Positions 36,754-49,200 of a stretch of DNA of 64,000 nucleotides are shown in pieces. Position numbers and translations under genes: made by a program. The notes under the pieces were generated by a model. It did no database searches, had not been told where the DNA came from, and saw only the letters and a list, made by a program, of their open reading frames with translations. Each line of letters opens with the position of its first letter. Position 1 is the first letter of the stretch. The DNA is from Tamarix chinensis. Its lineage: Eukaryota > Streptophyta > Magnoliopsida > Caryophyllales > Tamaricaceae. Location: contig CM060174.1 in the NCBI GenBank assembly GCA_030549775.1, positions 44,930,707 through 44,994,706 on the forward strand, in the 5' to 3' direction.

Positions 36754-36770
36754 ATTTTAGGTAAGGGTAT
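36754..36770 (+). promoter_or_regulatory. Splice-donor-like motif in A3
   Basis: TTTTAGGTAAGGG fits a strong 5' splice site. The ~80 bases before it (GGTGAGACCA... to GTCATTTTAG) are closely matched in A4. No acceptor was assigned. Confidence 0.4.
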
Positions 36771-37179
36771 AACTAATGCCTTGTGTGTATTGATGTGCAT
36801 TATATGCTTTATATGTTATGGTTCTATGTTTATCGCCATAATTATTTCTTGTGTGGTATGGCATGGAGATGAGGTATGTCCATGTGTTTCATATGGTATG
36901 TGTATTTTGTGTATATGATGAAATATTGTGGTATGTGATGTAATGTGTTGTGATCTTTAGACATGCATGTGAGGATATTTGATGTGGTATTGGTGGGGTG
37001 GAAAGGAGGAAAATGGAAAATGGAGAAGTAAGTTGACTAAAGGAAATAAGTTGACCAAAAGGAAATTAGTTGACCGTGGGATGTGAGTTGACCTAAATAT
37101 GTTAATGATCCATCAATGGAAGAAGAATAGGGGTGAAAGTAAAATGAAGGAATGGAAGAATCTAAATTAGGGTTTTATA

Positions 37180-37560
37180 TGAATGGACATAGGGTTTTGC
37201 ATGGTAGATTCTTTTGTGCTGTATGGGAGGATATAATCTAGAGTTTTGTATAGATTGAATCTAGAGTTTGGTATGTATGAATCTTGGGTGTTGCATGGAA
37301 GAATCTAGGGTTTTATATGGATTGAATCTACGGTTTGGTATGGCCGAATCTTGGGTATTGCATGGAAGAATCTAGGGTTTTATATGGATGAATCTTGGGT
37401 TTTGTATGGAATACTCTAGGGTTTTATATGGATGAATCTAGGGTTTTGCATGGAGGAATCTATGGTTTGCATGGAGGAATCTAGGGTTTTGTATGGAGAA
37501 ATCTATGGTTTTGTATGGATGGATCTAGGATTTGCATGGTTGAACCTAGGGTTTCATGTG
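37180..37560 (+). repeat. Minisatellite of A3
   Basis: Irregular units built on GAATCTAGGGTTTTGTATGG repeat about every 20-40 bp. A diverged counterpart is at 59990-60730 in A4. It is unrelated in sequence to the minisatellite of A1 and A2. Confidence 0.8.
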
Positions 37561-38199
37561 GGAGTTTTTGGGTTTCGCATGAAAATTTTGAAAGGTTGCA
37601 TGGGATGTGTAAAGTTTGCATGGGAGTGAAATTTATGTATGGAAAGTTGATTTGGGGTGTGAGGAAGGTAATGTAAGTGTTGTTTGGGTGTTTGAACACT
37701 TTGGATGGAAAATAGTATGTGGAACAATATAAGGGTACGTAGGAGACCGAGCTAAGGTTTGGTGTGGATAATTAGGGTTTAGTGTGGTTACTTAGGGTTT
37801 TTGTGGTAGCAGTATACTTGTGATTAAAGTGTAATGATGAGGGTGGAATGCATGAGTTTTGATGTATGGACTGTTAAAAATGATTTGGGTTGTGTGAGGT
37901 GGAGTAAGATGAGCCACTTAGGCCTAAATTATGGTTTCAGGGGAAAAACTTAGAGTAAGGAAATAAGTGAACTTGGAGGTGTGTAATAGTGGGCCTTGAC
38001 CCACATATTTCGGTGTTGGAGTATTAGTGTGAGTTTGAGTATAGAGGAAAGGTTTTTTGGCAAAATAGAAGGTGTAGGGTTATCATGATATGGTACGGGT
38101 CATTTAGAGGATAAGCACAAAGGGAGTGAGTCATGCATGTCTAGGGTAATGTTTCTGAATAAGACACTATAATACATTAATTATTTAAAGTGAAAAATT

Positions 38200-38540
38200 A
38201 TCCACTGGTGAATAATAGTGGTTAGGGTATGTTACCCTATATGTGATCAGTCCACCGGCGAATAATATTAGTCAGGCATTATACGTGTGTGCTTTCGGTC
38301 CACCAGCAATAATAGTGGGAGATTCTGTGCTCAACAAACCGAACATATTTGTGTTGAGATATGGGAAAGACACTAAGTACTTACAGTGAAATGCCATGAG
38401 AGTCTAGGCAAGACTGGTCCATTGGTGAATAATAGTGGTCAGGAGCTTTATGCCCTATGTGAGACCGATCTATTAGCAAATAATAGTGGTCAGGTGCATT
38501 GTGCCCTATGCATTTCCCGTCCACCAGCTATAATAGTGGG
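38200..38540 (+). repeat. CCGG-unit array of A3
   Basis: About six units of the form GGTCCACCGG...AATAATAGTGGTCAGG occur in two groups split by a non-repeat spacer (~38310-38400). This is the same two-group layout as in A1. Confidence 0.75.
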
Positions 38541-39157
38541 GTTCCTATACTCGCATAGATATGATAAAAATCAGGGTGTGAAATTATTTTCGATAAGAGA
38601 TTAATTAAGTAATTAATCCAAACTATAATTGGTCCTTTGTATATTTTCCAGGATGATCGTATGCATTTATGTTAACATGCTAGACTTTATGTCCTTTTTA
38701 TTATTCTGCATGGTTTATGTGAATTTTGTGTGTTGGCCTTAGTGCATCGATTACCTTGCTTAGTACGTAGTGTAATGATCACCCCTTTCATGGGTGCTGC
38801 TTATTCCCACGAGTAGAAGACCCTTCTGACTTATACAAGTGGGCAAGGCATCAGGCGAAGCTGAGTGTTGAGCATATTTTGGCTCCAAGTTCGACAGTAA
38901 CGTGGCCGAATTCACTCTTCTTATTATTTATCTCCTTCTATTATTTATTTTGTATCGGATTTATCCTTTTATGATTATTACTATATATTGAGTATGTTAG
39001 ATGAACCTTTTATTAGTTGTAAGCTTATTTTCTCTTTTGGATACGAATTACAATTCTTTATGCGTACTCTGATTTCTTTTTTACAACCGTTTGATGCTCA
39101 TTTGAAGTTTAGATTGTTTTGATTTATAATTGATTATTAAATTTCTTCTAACCTTGG

Positions 39158-39203
39158 CACTTGGTACTAGAACAGTCGGAGTGAATCGGTCTAGCACTAA
39201 GTG
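39158..39203 (+). other. Conserved 46-nt stem-loop of A3
   Basis: The length is the same as in A1 and it ends 96 bp before the element end. Two wobble pairs of A1 are Watson-Crick A-U pairs here. Confidence 0.7.
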
Positions 39204-39304
39204 TGGCAGTAACATCCTAAGAATTCATAGGTTTCTAATTTATTTACTTCCGCTTTAAAGAAAAAAGAAAAAATGTTTAGTGAATTTTGGGGTGTTACGG
39301 TACA

Positions 39305-40130
39305 TGTATCTCTCGTCTTAGTGTCCAGAATACTCACCAGATGCTCCTCAAAGTAAAAGACTCATCGAGATCTAGCGAATCCAGTAAGATAACATGTGAA
39401 GGGCCTACTACATACTTTTGTAGCTAATATACGTGAAAGATGTTGTGTACATGTGACAACTCTATTGGTAGATCTAAGCAATAAGAGACTTCACCAACGT
39501 GGTTTAGAATCTTGTAGAGTCTAATGTACCTGAAACTAAGCTTACCTATCCTACAGAACCTCATGACTCCATTAGTGGGAGAGATTATCAAAAGGAATTT
39601 GCCACCCACCTCATAACCATTAGTTAGCCTCTTTCGATCTACATAGCTTTTCTATAGTTCCTGGGCAGCTCTCACTTGGTGCTAAATCAAATGGATGTGC
39701 CTATTCATTTACTCAATCATCTCGGGTCCTAATACATGTGTCTCACCGATGTTATTCCAACACGAGGGACTATTGGCATGATAACTATTATTGTAGGAGA
39801 ACTCAACAAAGTCCAGACGATCTGCCCAACTTTCTCTAAAATCTTGCACACATGCTCGAAGCATGTCTTCTAGACTATTAGTGGTCCTCTCACTCTGACC
39901 ATCAGTAGCTGGGTGAAAAGCTAGACTCATATTTAGGTGAGTACCAGAGGTAGATTGCAATTTCTACCAAATATGTGACAAGAATCTAGAGTCTTGATTG
40001 GACACAATGCCCTTAGGATATCCATGATGTCCCACCACATGTTTTTTGTCGGCATTAGATAGTTTCTCCATGCTTCAAGTTGATTTCATCGATATGAACA
40101 CGAATAACTTAGTTAGATGGTCCACTAGAC
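39305..40130 (-). pseudogene. Integrase remnant of the chromovirus
   Basis: Two blocks are readable on the minus strand. One is FHPATDGQSERTTNSLEDML with VEFSYNNSYHA (39709-39960), the distal catalytic core. The other is GKLSFRYI with ELSHVHNIFHV (39424-39609), the C-terminal domain. Both are typical of Tekay/Del-type chromoviruses. The catalytic Glu in DGQSE is kept, but frames are broken between blocks. Confidence 0.8.
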
Positions 40131-40487
40131 CCAAATAGAATTAAGACCACTATATAACCTCAAAAGACTAACTACAAAGTTCATTAATATACTATCCTAA
40201 TTCCACTTACGAACTTCTAGTGGTTGTACTAAACCTACCGATCTATTATGTTTAATCTTAACCTTATAAAAGATTAGAAATCGAACATCGAACTCTGCAA
40301 CTTCTTACTTTATGTGTGGCCACCAATATACCAACTTTAGATCCTTGTACAACTTATCACCTCTAGTTTGAATAGAGTAATAATTGCAATATCCTTCCTT
40401 AATGATCTTCTTTATAAGATCTACACACCCCTATGGTATACATCACCTATCACGGTATCTGATACTACCATCCTCATGGATCTAAAA

Positions 40488-41315
40488 TCATTCAGCTTTG
40501 CCTTCAGCAATACCAATTCGAATTCTCTTAAGTTTAGCATCACTAACTTGGTTTGCATGGATCTCCTCTGAGATTGAAGGTGTGATGGTACGTGTGCTCA
40601 TTCTTGCCTCTAGACTTACAATAGTGATTTGTTCGATCTCTATCTTCCTACTACCATAGCATAGATGATCTAAAAATATAATTGTGCCCAAAGAATGTGT
40701 TGTCTTTTGGTTATGTACATCTGCCACCATATTAGCTTTACCCTTACGGGAAGACAATTCTAGGTCATAATCCTTGATAAATTCCAACCATCAGCATTTT
40801 CTCAAGTTAACGTCCCATTAAGTGAAGATATACTTAAGGCTTTTATGGTCAGTGTAAAACTTGCACTCAACTCCATGGATATAATGCCTAAAAATCTTAA
40901 GGGCAAACCTTACAACATCAAGTTTTAGGTTGTGCATCAGGTAGTTTTGTTCATGTAGCTTTCATTATTGTGAGGCATAAGCCACCACTCTTCCATGTTG
41001 CATCAATTCACAACCTAGCCCATGCTTGGAAACATCACTATGCACCTCAAAACCATCAATCCCACTTGGCAATGTGAGCACCGGGGCTAAAGTCAGACTC
41101 CCCTTTAACTCTTCAAAAGCGTCACTACATATCTTATTCCATTGAAATTGTGTAGACTCCTTCAAAAGTTTGGTTAATGGTTGAACAATCTTGGAAAAGT
41201 CTACCATGAACTGATGATAGTAACTCACATATTCCAAAAACGACCCACCTCCTTCACAGAAGTAGGCATTGACCACTCGAAAATAGCTTGAATCATGGTA
41301 AGATCCATTGCCCAA
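40488..41315 (-). pseudogene. RNase H and RT thumb remnant of the chromovirus
   Basis: The frame at 40965-41315 carries YYHQFMVDFSKIVQPLTKLL, then PVLTLPSGIDGFEVHSDVSK and GCELMQHGRVVAYASQ. This is the RT connection and RNase H start. The frame at 40488-40787 shows the RNase H end (DYDLELSSRKGKANMVADV). Confidence 0.8.
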
Positions 41316-41319
41316 CCAT

Positions 41320-42000
41320 CCTTAGAGATCATATGAATAAGAAAGGGCACTTGATCATACCAAAAATTCACACTTTGAGAGCTTAGCATAAAGTTGGTGT
41401 GATCTAGATAATGCCAAAGTTACCTCAGATGCTGCTCATGTATCTCTTGGTTACTAGAGTAGATGAGTATATCATAGATAAACACCACAAAAAACTAGCA
41501 TAAGAAGGGATGAACGATTTGGTTCATTAGGGACATGAAAGTTATAGGTACATAATTGTGTCTAGAGGGCATTACTGTAAACTTATAATGATCATACATT
41601 ATCCGGAAAGCAGTCATAGGAATGTCTTACTTTACTATCCTCAATAGATGATAGCATGATTAATGATCAATCTCGGAGAACACTTTGGGTCCCTTGAGTT
41701 GATTGAATAGGTTATTGATACTTGGTAGTAGATAATGGTTCTTCACTATCACCTGGTTCAATCCATAGTAGTTAATGCACAATCTCAAGCTACCATACTT
41801 CTTCTTTACTAACAACACTAGCGCTCCCTATGGTGATATGCTTGGTCTAATATAACCCTTCTCTAAAAGCTCCTCCAATTGCTCCTTGAGTTCTTTCATC
41901 TCCCAGGTAACATACTTTATGGATCCTTGAACATCGGTTCTATTCCTAGCAAAAAATCCATGGTGAAATCAACTTCTCGTGTTAGTAAAGTTCCAACTTT
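41320..42000 (-). pseudogene. Reverse transcriptase remnant of the chromovirus
   Basis: Near 41460-41500 the minus strand reads VVFIYDILIYSSNQEIHE where FIDDILIYS is expected, so the first catalytic Asp is Tyr. Other RT phrases are spread over several frames towards 42000. Confidence 0.75.
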
Positions 42001-43650
42001 ATGGATCTCCTTTCGAAAAATATAGAGAAATCAATGAAGTACCAACATCTGCTTTAATTAGGTCTCAGTTATTACAGTTTCTTTGCCACTGTATAGGTAG
42101 AGTAGATACCTCTTGTGTTTGTGGTTACTCAATGCTATCATCGACACAATCTTTATAAAAGAATTGGGTTTACACTTATGGTATGAAACCCTAATCCATT
42201 TTGGTCCTTATAGAACCACATCTTGTTGTGCTCAGTAAATCAATGCTCAGTACTTTCCCAATATATCCATCACAACAATTATGTTAAAATCCTACAACTC
42301 TAACTCAATAAGGTCCAATGAAAACTCTGTTCCTCCTACTACCATCACAATCCCTTAGTATAACCTAGATCATGCAATTATATCCCTCAAAAGAAAAATG
42401 AAAAAAGTAGAAATGCTACATGAAGGAGATAAAGCAACTCTATTTACAAAAGGATATGTTATAAAGGAATGTAAAGTACCAGAATCCAATAATATGTAGG
42501 TAGAATGAGTAGAGATAGTGAGCATACCCATCATTAAACCAGCCTGGCATTTTGCCTCTACCTAACTCATCACTTTCATGTGCATTGCTAAAGGAACTCC
42601 TAGTTCACTAGTTGATCCTTACTTATGTTGAAAAGGGTGAGGCCTTGGACTTCTTGGTTGACTCACTTAGCTAATGGCACTGGCTGGCGACGGAGGAACA
42701 CTTAGTATCTGAGGTTATGGCTACTAGATAGATTTCATGCTCTAGGCTCTAGTCTGGCTCCTCTGAATGATGCCACCCAACTCGGCACTAGAATGACCTG
42801 TGTCCTACCATGCCACACTAATGGTACATCTCCTTGTTGCCTCTAAAGTCAGCCCCTAGGTGATCTGACTCGCATATTTTGTAGTGGTAGTACCTTTCCT
42901 CAACACGACCCCTAGAAAAACCTCTAGATCTAGGTGTTGAACCCATGCTCTGACCAAACCTTGGTGGAAAGCTACCCCAGATAAATCCTTCTTTCATTTA
43001 TCAAAATGCTATTAACCCTTAAACTTCCTCTTATCCCTTGATTGAGCACTCCTGCCCTGAATAACTCGAATATCCAGACTATGTTTTGTGGAGTGACTCT
43101 CATCAGCAGCTCCTCGTATTAGATCTCTAATCCATTCTTGAAGTGGTGAACTTCCATCACCTCATTAGCTTCTACCTCCAAGGAAAACATGACCAATTCC
43201 ATGATGTGAGTATACTACTCCTCAATGGACATGCCCCCTTGCCAAAGCACCATACACTCATCATACTTTTTCATTTCTAAATGATTTGGGTAGAATCGGG
43301 CTCATAACACCTCCAAAAATACACCATATCCCATATGTTCTTCACCCTTAAGGTAGATGCTCTTCCACCATGTGTCTACCCATCCTCTTAGATAGTGGAC
43401 GACCATGTCTAGGCATTCTGTCACATTGGGGTCCTCCTAGCCTTTGAAGATGGGTGAATGATGATGTCCTGCTCTCTTGAGCTAATCCTCTAGAGCTTGT
43501 GTAGTTACTTGTACCATTGAGGTTGTGGTGCTTGGATCTCACCCTCTATATATGCTCCAACGGTCTCTATGAATGCCTTAGTTTGCTAGTAGTGCTGATT
43601 AGTGACCATCACATCATAAAGACCGGAGGAAGTTAAGGCTATAATTTCAT
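42001..43650 (-). pseudogene. Gag and protease remnants of the chromovirus
   Basis: Near 42750-42930 the minus strand shows a zinc-knuckle-like CGMVGHRSF after an interrupted CCHC region. The stretch up to 43650 gives gag-like fragments in mixed frames. The boundary between gag and protease (about 42.5 kb) is approximate. The open frame at 43348-43542 is out of the gag frame. Confidence 0.5.
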
Positions 43651-43658
43651 CCACCAAG

Positions 43659-45292
43659 AGTAATACCTCACATTTTTATATGATGGTTTAATGAGAATTT
43701 TTTAATAATTTATGGATATTTGATATTTATTTAATGTTATGATTTGATTTGGAATAAAACATGATTTGAAATTATGTTGAAAACTGATTTTTATTGAGTT
43801 TTGGAGAGAAACCCGTTAATTGGTTCTATGAACCATAAATAAGTTTTTTGTTCTAGCCAAACTGGTTCCCTGACTAAACCAATCGACTGGTTGTGGGAAA
43901 TTGATTGAGTGGTGGATGAAAAGTTAACTGGTAGACAAAAACCCATTGACTTGTTTTTCGAACTAGTTAAATATTTAAGCTTTATATTTTTGGAAAATCC
44001 CTTATACCAAAATAGAACCTTGGCAACACATGCGAGATTCTCCCTAAGATATTCCTAAAAATTTTTATGATGCATTTAACCAAAATATTGCCTTAATTTG
44101 ATCTAGAGGTCAATTAGGACAATTGAAGGGGAGAGATGACCTCAAAATTTTTCTTCCTCCTCCTCTCTCCTTTGCATGATTCTAAAATCGAATGCTTCAA
44201 TCTCAGACATGCTTTTTTGAATCTAGAAGATTCCTTCCATATTAAATTCCTATTTCTCCATTCGTGAATGGAAATTTTAGTTGAATTGATTGAATTCTCT
44301 AGAGACACCATTTGAGTTCTAGAGAAGAAGTCAAATCTGTCTATTCTTATCAAATTGAAATAGTTAATGGTAGGTTTTTAACATGATCTTCTAACCCTTA
44401 GTAATTCCCTCTGATTAGTTGCTATAAATAGAATAAATAATCCCTACATTTTACCTTACTTTCAGCTACGAATTTTCTTAAGTCTTGCATTCCCTCTCTT
44501 CCTATAACAATTCAACCCTTATCAATCTACTTTTGCAAAATATTCTAATCCTACCTCTAGCTCTTTCTTATTCGATTCTCAAGTAAGGAAAAGTTAGAAT
44601 GTGGAAAAGGGTTGAGTAGTTTAATTAGCCTTTCCTTTGTTTTGACCTTATGTTGGTATGTTCCTATTCTATTCTATTTTAGGCTAAAATTATTATAAGA
44701 CTATGGTGTAATTTATGATTTTAAGACTTTGATTTTAAGGTTTTCAAAGCTTAGAATTTCCATAGTTGGAATTTCTATTTTTAAGAGGATTTTTTTTGCA
44801 TCAATTAAGTGATTCTTGTTTCTAAAATGTTTAGTATGTGTTTCTACATGTTATGTGTTATCTTTAGTTGAATGATGTATGTTGGCATAAAGAAATGTAA
44901 GTGTATGCATGATTTGAATGTTTAAATGATATGATTTGAGTAAAAAGCATGAAAATGTGTAAAAGTAGGCTATGATGATATCATGATGATAAATGCATGT
45001 CATTTCGATTGGAAATATATTAGTTGATGTCGATACATGTTTGGACATGACTAAAAATGATATATATGAAATAATTTATATTAAAACTGTGATTTGGTGC
45101 TGTATTAGGGCAAACCAATAAACTGGTTCGGTTAAACCCATCAACTAGTTTCTATAATAGTCAACTAGTAGACACAACTCATCAATTTGTATGCCTATAG
45201 ATACCTTGGCTACACTCTCTGCTTAAACCCTTCGACTTGTTTGGCTAAATTGATCAACTTATCTATGAAGAGTTAACTACTTTATCCAAACC
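43659..45292 (+). repeat. Partial copy of LTR B in plus orientation
   Basis: AGTAATACCTCACATTTTTA (TG start mutated to AG) opens a stretch co-linear with the reverse complement of 33820 to about 32230. It includes ATTTAACCAAAATATTGCC, the TATA box GCTATAAATAG at 44420-44430, and diverged GGTTnnnnCGATCGGTT-like segments. It stops at 45292, where A5 is inserted. It points opposite to the expected 5' LTR of the chromovirus, so it is a separate insertion or an inversion. Confidence 0.75.
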
Positions 45293-47655
45293 TATAACAG
45301 CCTAAAATTTACTATTGAAAAATTTTGTTTTACAGTAGAAGCATAATTAAAATAACTGGGTGTTACCGCCATAATTGACATAAGTCGGACTTAACATCCC
45401 CACCTTATGTTAGTCATAAGGTAAAATAATTCAAAATGCTTAACAGGATAAACAGAAGAGAAGAGGAATTTCATAATACAAATACGAGTTTGGAGGTTAA
45501 GTTCGAATACATTAACAATATACAATAAAAGGGATATAATGGATCAAAGTGTCCAAAAAGGTATATGAGTAAAAACATCATCCGCATAACACGGATCTTC
45601 ACCTAAACACTTAGTACAGATCAAAGTCACTATTCCGCACAAAATGCATTAAAGGCAGCAAAATCATTAGCTAGGTCCTCAAAGACCTACATCAAACCAT
45701 TAGGGTCACTTACTCATGGAAATGAGCAACACCCATAAAAAGGATGGTCAGTACCATACATATTGAGTAAGATAATAATATAATCAAAATCGGGAAAACA
45801 TATCATTACATACATTCACAACAAAAATTAATATACATATGTGATATAAGAATCAACAAAAGGTCATTACTAGTCAATTTTCGTATTATTAGATGTGTCA
45901 TGATCCATTCCTTTTGTGTATGTTGAGTGTAGGGACTCTACTATTCTTAATCTACTGAAACATATTGAAACACCTCCTAAGGAAAAACAATCCTAGCCAC
46001 TATTATTAGGCCGGTGGAACGGACTCTACACCACCTAGGATAAAATGTTCCTAGCCACTATTCTTAAACTGGTAGAATGGTCTAAAGCACCTTTGAATGC
46101 ATAATGCTCATAACCACTATTATTAAGCTCGTGGAACAAACTCCCACACCTCAATCTTGACTCACGTACTCTTTCACTATAAGTGATTAGTGTTTTAATC
46201 ATTGGTTACTTATCTCAAACTCATATTATCTTACATAATGAGATTAGGCCCCATAATTCTGAAATTGGTAGAATGGTTTGATGCACCTGCCAAAGTAAAA
46301 CATGCCAGACCACTATTGTTAAGCTGGTGGAACAGACTCATAAAATACCTCGGCCTAGCTCACGTGATCTTTCACATCAAATGATCAGTATCTTATTCAT
46401 GATTCTCTTATGAGTAATAAAAATATTTAATGCAAGTGAGACATCAATATACATATAAAGACTATTCTTAAATATTAAGATGTTCATTTTCCCCGTAAAC
46501 CCTAAATACATAATTTAATCATAACATCCCCCATATTGATCATTAAACCACAAAATTTAGTATATGTTCCTCAAATAATAGTATCATTAGCACACCTAAA
46601 ATTCAATGTGATCAAACTCCCACGTCTTACACATGTGATATTAGCTATATCTCAAAAGTTACTATTCATTAGGTGCCTGAAACCCTAATTTCACTAGTAA
46701 GTCATTACTTTTCCAAGAAGACTCATATAATCACTAAATTCAATATAAAAATCCAATATATCAATATTAATAGCATATCCAAAATTTATGGCCTAAATCA
46801 AACGTTTTACACATGTGATAATAACATTATTATTTTAAGCCTAATATTCAAAAATTAGGCTATTTTCTCCACTGAAGAACATATGACACTCATAATAACT
46901 CCCAAACACTTCACAAAGTTTTATTAGAATATTCTAATTTATCTAACATGTCAAAATTCTAAAATTCCCATATTGACCCATATTAACCAAAATGCCCATA
47001 AAGATAGCCGATAACCTTTATTTTAAAAAAAGTCTTATATCCTCAATATCATTATTTTCAAATCCTCCTTTTATCATCATACATCTTAAATATAATTATT
47101 TCCCTCTGATAATGATTCATTAGGCCCATAAAAATCTCCCACAATTTATACTTATCAACAAAAATACATCCTAGCATAGCAATGTTATATCAGCGCATCC
47201 TTTTTCATTCTTAGTTTTTTTAAGCATATAAACCAATTTATCATAACATATCATTAACAAAATGCCTTTAACAATATAATAACAATAACATGATAACACA
47301 CATAGCAATCGAAAAATTTAACATAAATCCCTAAACATCGACTAATATCCTTAAAAATAAAGGCTCTAGTCTCTAAGCATGCTTATTCTTATTCGCTTCT
47401 TTTGTAACTTCTAGAATATCATCTATGAAAAATTAAAAAAATAATTATAATTATTGATATAATTAATGAAGGTTTATGGTAAAAGAAGATAAAAGAATGG
47501 GGAAAAACCAAATTGGGGTTTGAAGGAGGTCTCGGCAAAAAATTGTCTAACAAAGGGGATACGTTGGGGTTTATCAAGAAAGGTGGGCTAGCAATGGCAC
47601 AACCTGTCATTACTAGGGGGTTGCAGTTGCAAGGAAGGTTGAAAGAGGGGGTGGG
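45293..47655 (-). mobile_element. A5: truncated family-A element
   Basis: The left end TATAACAGCCTAAAATTTACTATT matches the A2 terminus (TGTAACACCCCAAAATTTACTATT). The flank is AAACC, but no right copy is visible. Degenerate CCGG-type units occur at about 45940-46345, and a G-rich leader-like segment at ~47450-47650. The element is cut at 47655 by C. It keeps the conserved GTTACCGCC near 45362, but the 46-nt stem-loop is replaced by other sequence. Confidence 0.65.
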
Positions 47656-49200
47656 TGTAATGCCCCATTTTTAGGAACCCTAATTATAACCTGTAATTAT
47701 GTATATTAATTGTAATAATTATTTAACGATATTCGACATGAAATATATTGTTAATTTATTTAATATTATTACAACTTGCTAAAATTTAATTAGGCTAAAA
47801 TATGCTAGACGGTATGCTTTAAAATTTAAACCAAGGTATGGATGGTAACGGGTATCCATTTCATTAAATAAACCTATTCTGGTAACCATATAATTTTTAC
47901 GTGAATATTTTACCCTAAATAATTTACCCATATCCTATAATAAATTTACTAAACTCACCCTACCCTTACTCCCCAGTACAACCATCCATCACGCCACTCT
48001 CCTACCATGCACAATTCCCTCCCCCTTGTTTTGCTCTCCTTGTTTTACTCTTCCTTTACCTACACGCCATGCTCTTCTTAATCCCTAAACACCTTTATTT
48101 TTGCATCATAAATTAACCCCTAAATAGCTCACACTTTCTCTCTTTACCCGAGCTCCCACAAGCAAGAAAAAAATCCCATCATCATTCTTGTTTTCTACCA
48201 TTTTTACCCCATTGGAAACTCCCCCCAAACCTCCTCTCCTTACTGTACATCTCCTTGTTGTAACCCTCCCCTTCTTTGCAGCAAGAAATGCCATTCCCCA
48301 CTCCCAAGCTGCAGAAAAATTAGCCAAAACAACCCCCCCGAGTTGCACATAAAATCATAATAACCCCGACCACCTTTTCAGACATTTTTATCGATCTCTT
48401 TCCCTTGGCTTTAGCTAAAATTTTCAATCCTTCACCCTTTTTACACCTTCCTTTGATGCATCCCCTACCCTTTCTACAGAATTTCCAACCATTCCTACCC
48501 CCTTAGTAATGCACAACACCACCGTAACCCCTCCTCTCTTTCTCGGTAACTTCTGCAGGTTACTTCTTCTTTGTTTCGTGAGTTTTGGTTTAGTTTCTTG
48601 CTACCTTATATTAATTGGTTAGCTATACTTGAGTTATGTTAATTAATTTTGGGTTAATTTCATGTTATATTAAATACTAATATGTATTATTGGATATTAA
48701 TTGACTAGGTAATATTTGAGGATCTTGGAGAAGACGCATTTTTCGATGCTTTTTGTGTAAGCTTGGATTTAGGTAAATCCAATCATTCTTAAGATGATAT
48801 AATTTATGTGCAAGCATGCTAAGATTGTTTAGAACTATAATAGTGCTAGGTTTTTATATTCTTCAAGTATTATAACACACATAATAAAATTGTAACATGT
48901 TAAAATAATAGTATACAAGATTATCGAAAGCGAAGTATATGCATAAGTTATATAATGTATGGCTTACGTATTCATGTATAGGGTAGTTTTAGGGTTGTAT
49001 TCTTATCAAATGAGGATTTCAATGCCATGATAAGTAATCCATGATTATCATTTTATGGTATTTAGGGTTGATATAAAAAGCATAAAAACATATACACACG
49101 ATTAGGGTTAGAATACAATAATTGGTATTTACATGTTCTAGCATTAGAGATTTTCCCCCACATGAACCATATACTGATAATTACTATGTTAGATGTCATA
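47656..49200 (+). mobile_element. C: partial element with a family-A-like start
   Basis: TGTAATGCCCCATTTTTAGG opens an AT-rich stretch, then a C/T-rich leader-like segment (~47940-48570) and a donor-like TTTAGGTAAATCC (48768-48780). The order copies family A, but the sequence is a distinct subfamily. No 3' terminus was found; it fades or is cut near 49.2 kb. Confidence 0.5.

Larger units (their letters stand above)
34081..39299 (+). mobile_element. A3: 5.22-kb solo-LTR-like element in the chromovirus integrase
   Basis: It starts TGAAATACCCC and ends GGGGTGTTACG. The duplication GTACA is perfect (34076-34080 and 39300-39304), and integrase homology resumes on both sides. Internal order: AT-rich start, C/T-rich leader (~34490-35750) with TATA-like CTATAAATAC at 35123-35132, an ATC/ATT-rich block, donor-like motif at 36756, minisatellite (37180-37560), CCGG array (38200-38540), 46-nt stem-loop (39158-39203). 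It shares the TATA position and minisatellite type with A4, so those two form a subfamily. Confidence 0.85.
13134..43658 (-). mobile_element. Tekay/Del-like Ty3/gypsy chromovirus remnant, host of nested insertions
   Basis: Minus-strand gag, protease, RT, RNase H and integrase remnants (43650 to 39305) continue past insertion A3 into the integrase C terminus (34075-33836). They then reach a polypurine-like ATGGGGATAGTG and the LTR start TGTAATACCC at 33820. The 3' LTR ends at 13134 after interruption by H1. The right end is cut at 43659 by a partial LTR copy in the opposite orientation, so the true 5' LTR and primer site are not visible. Tekay/Del assignment rests on the integrase and RT phrases and the long LTR. 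The RT active site is mutated. Confidence 0.7.
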
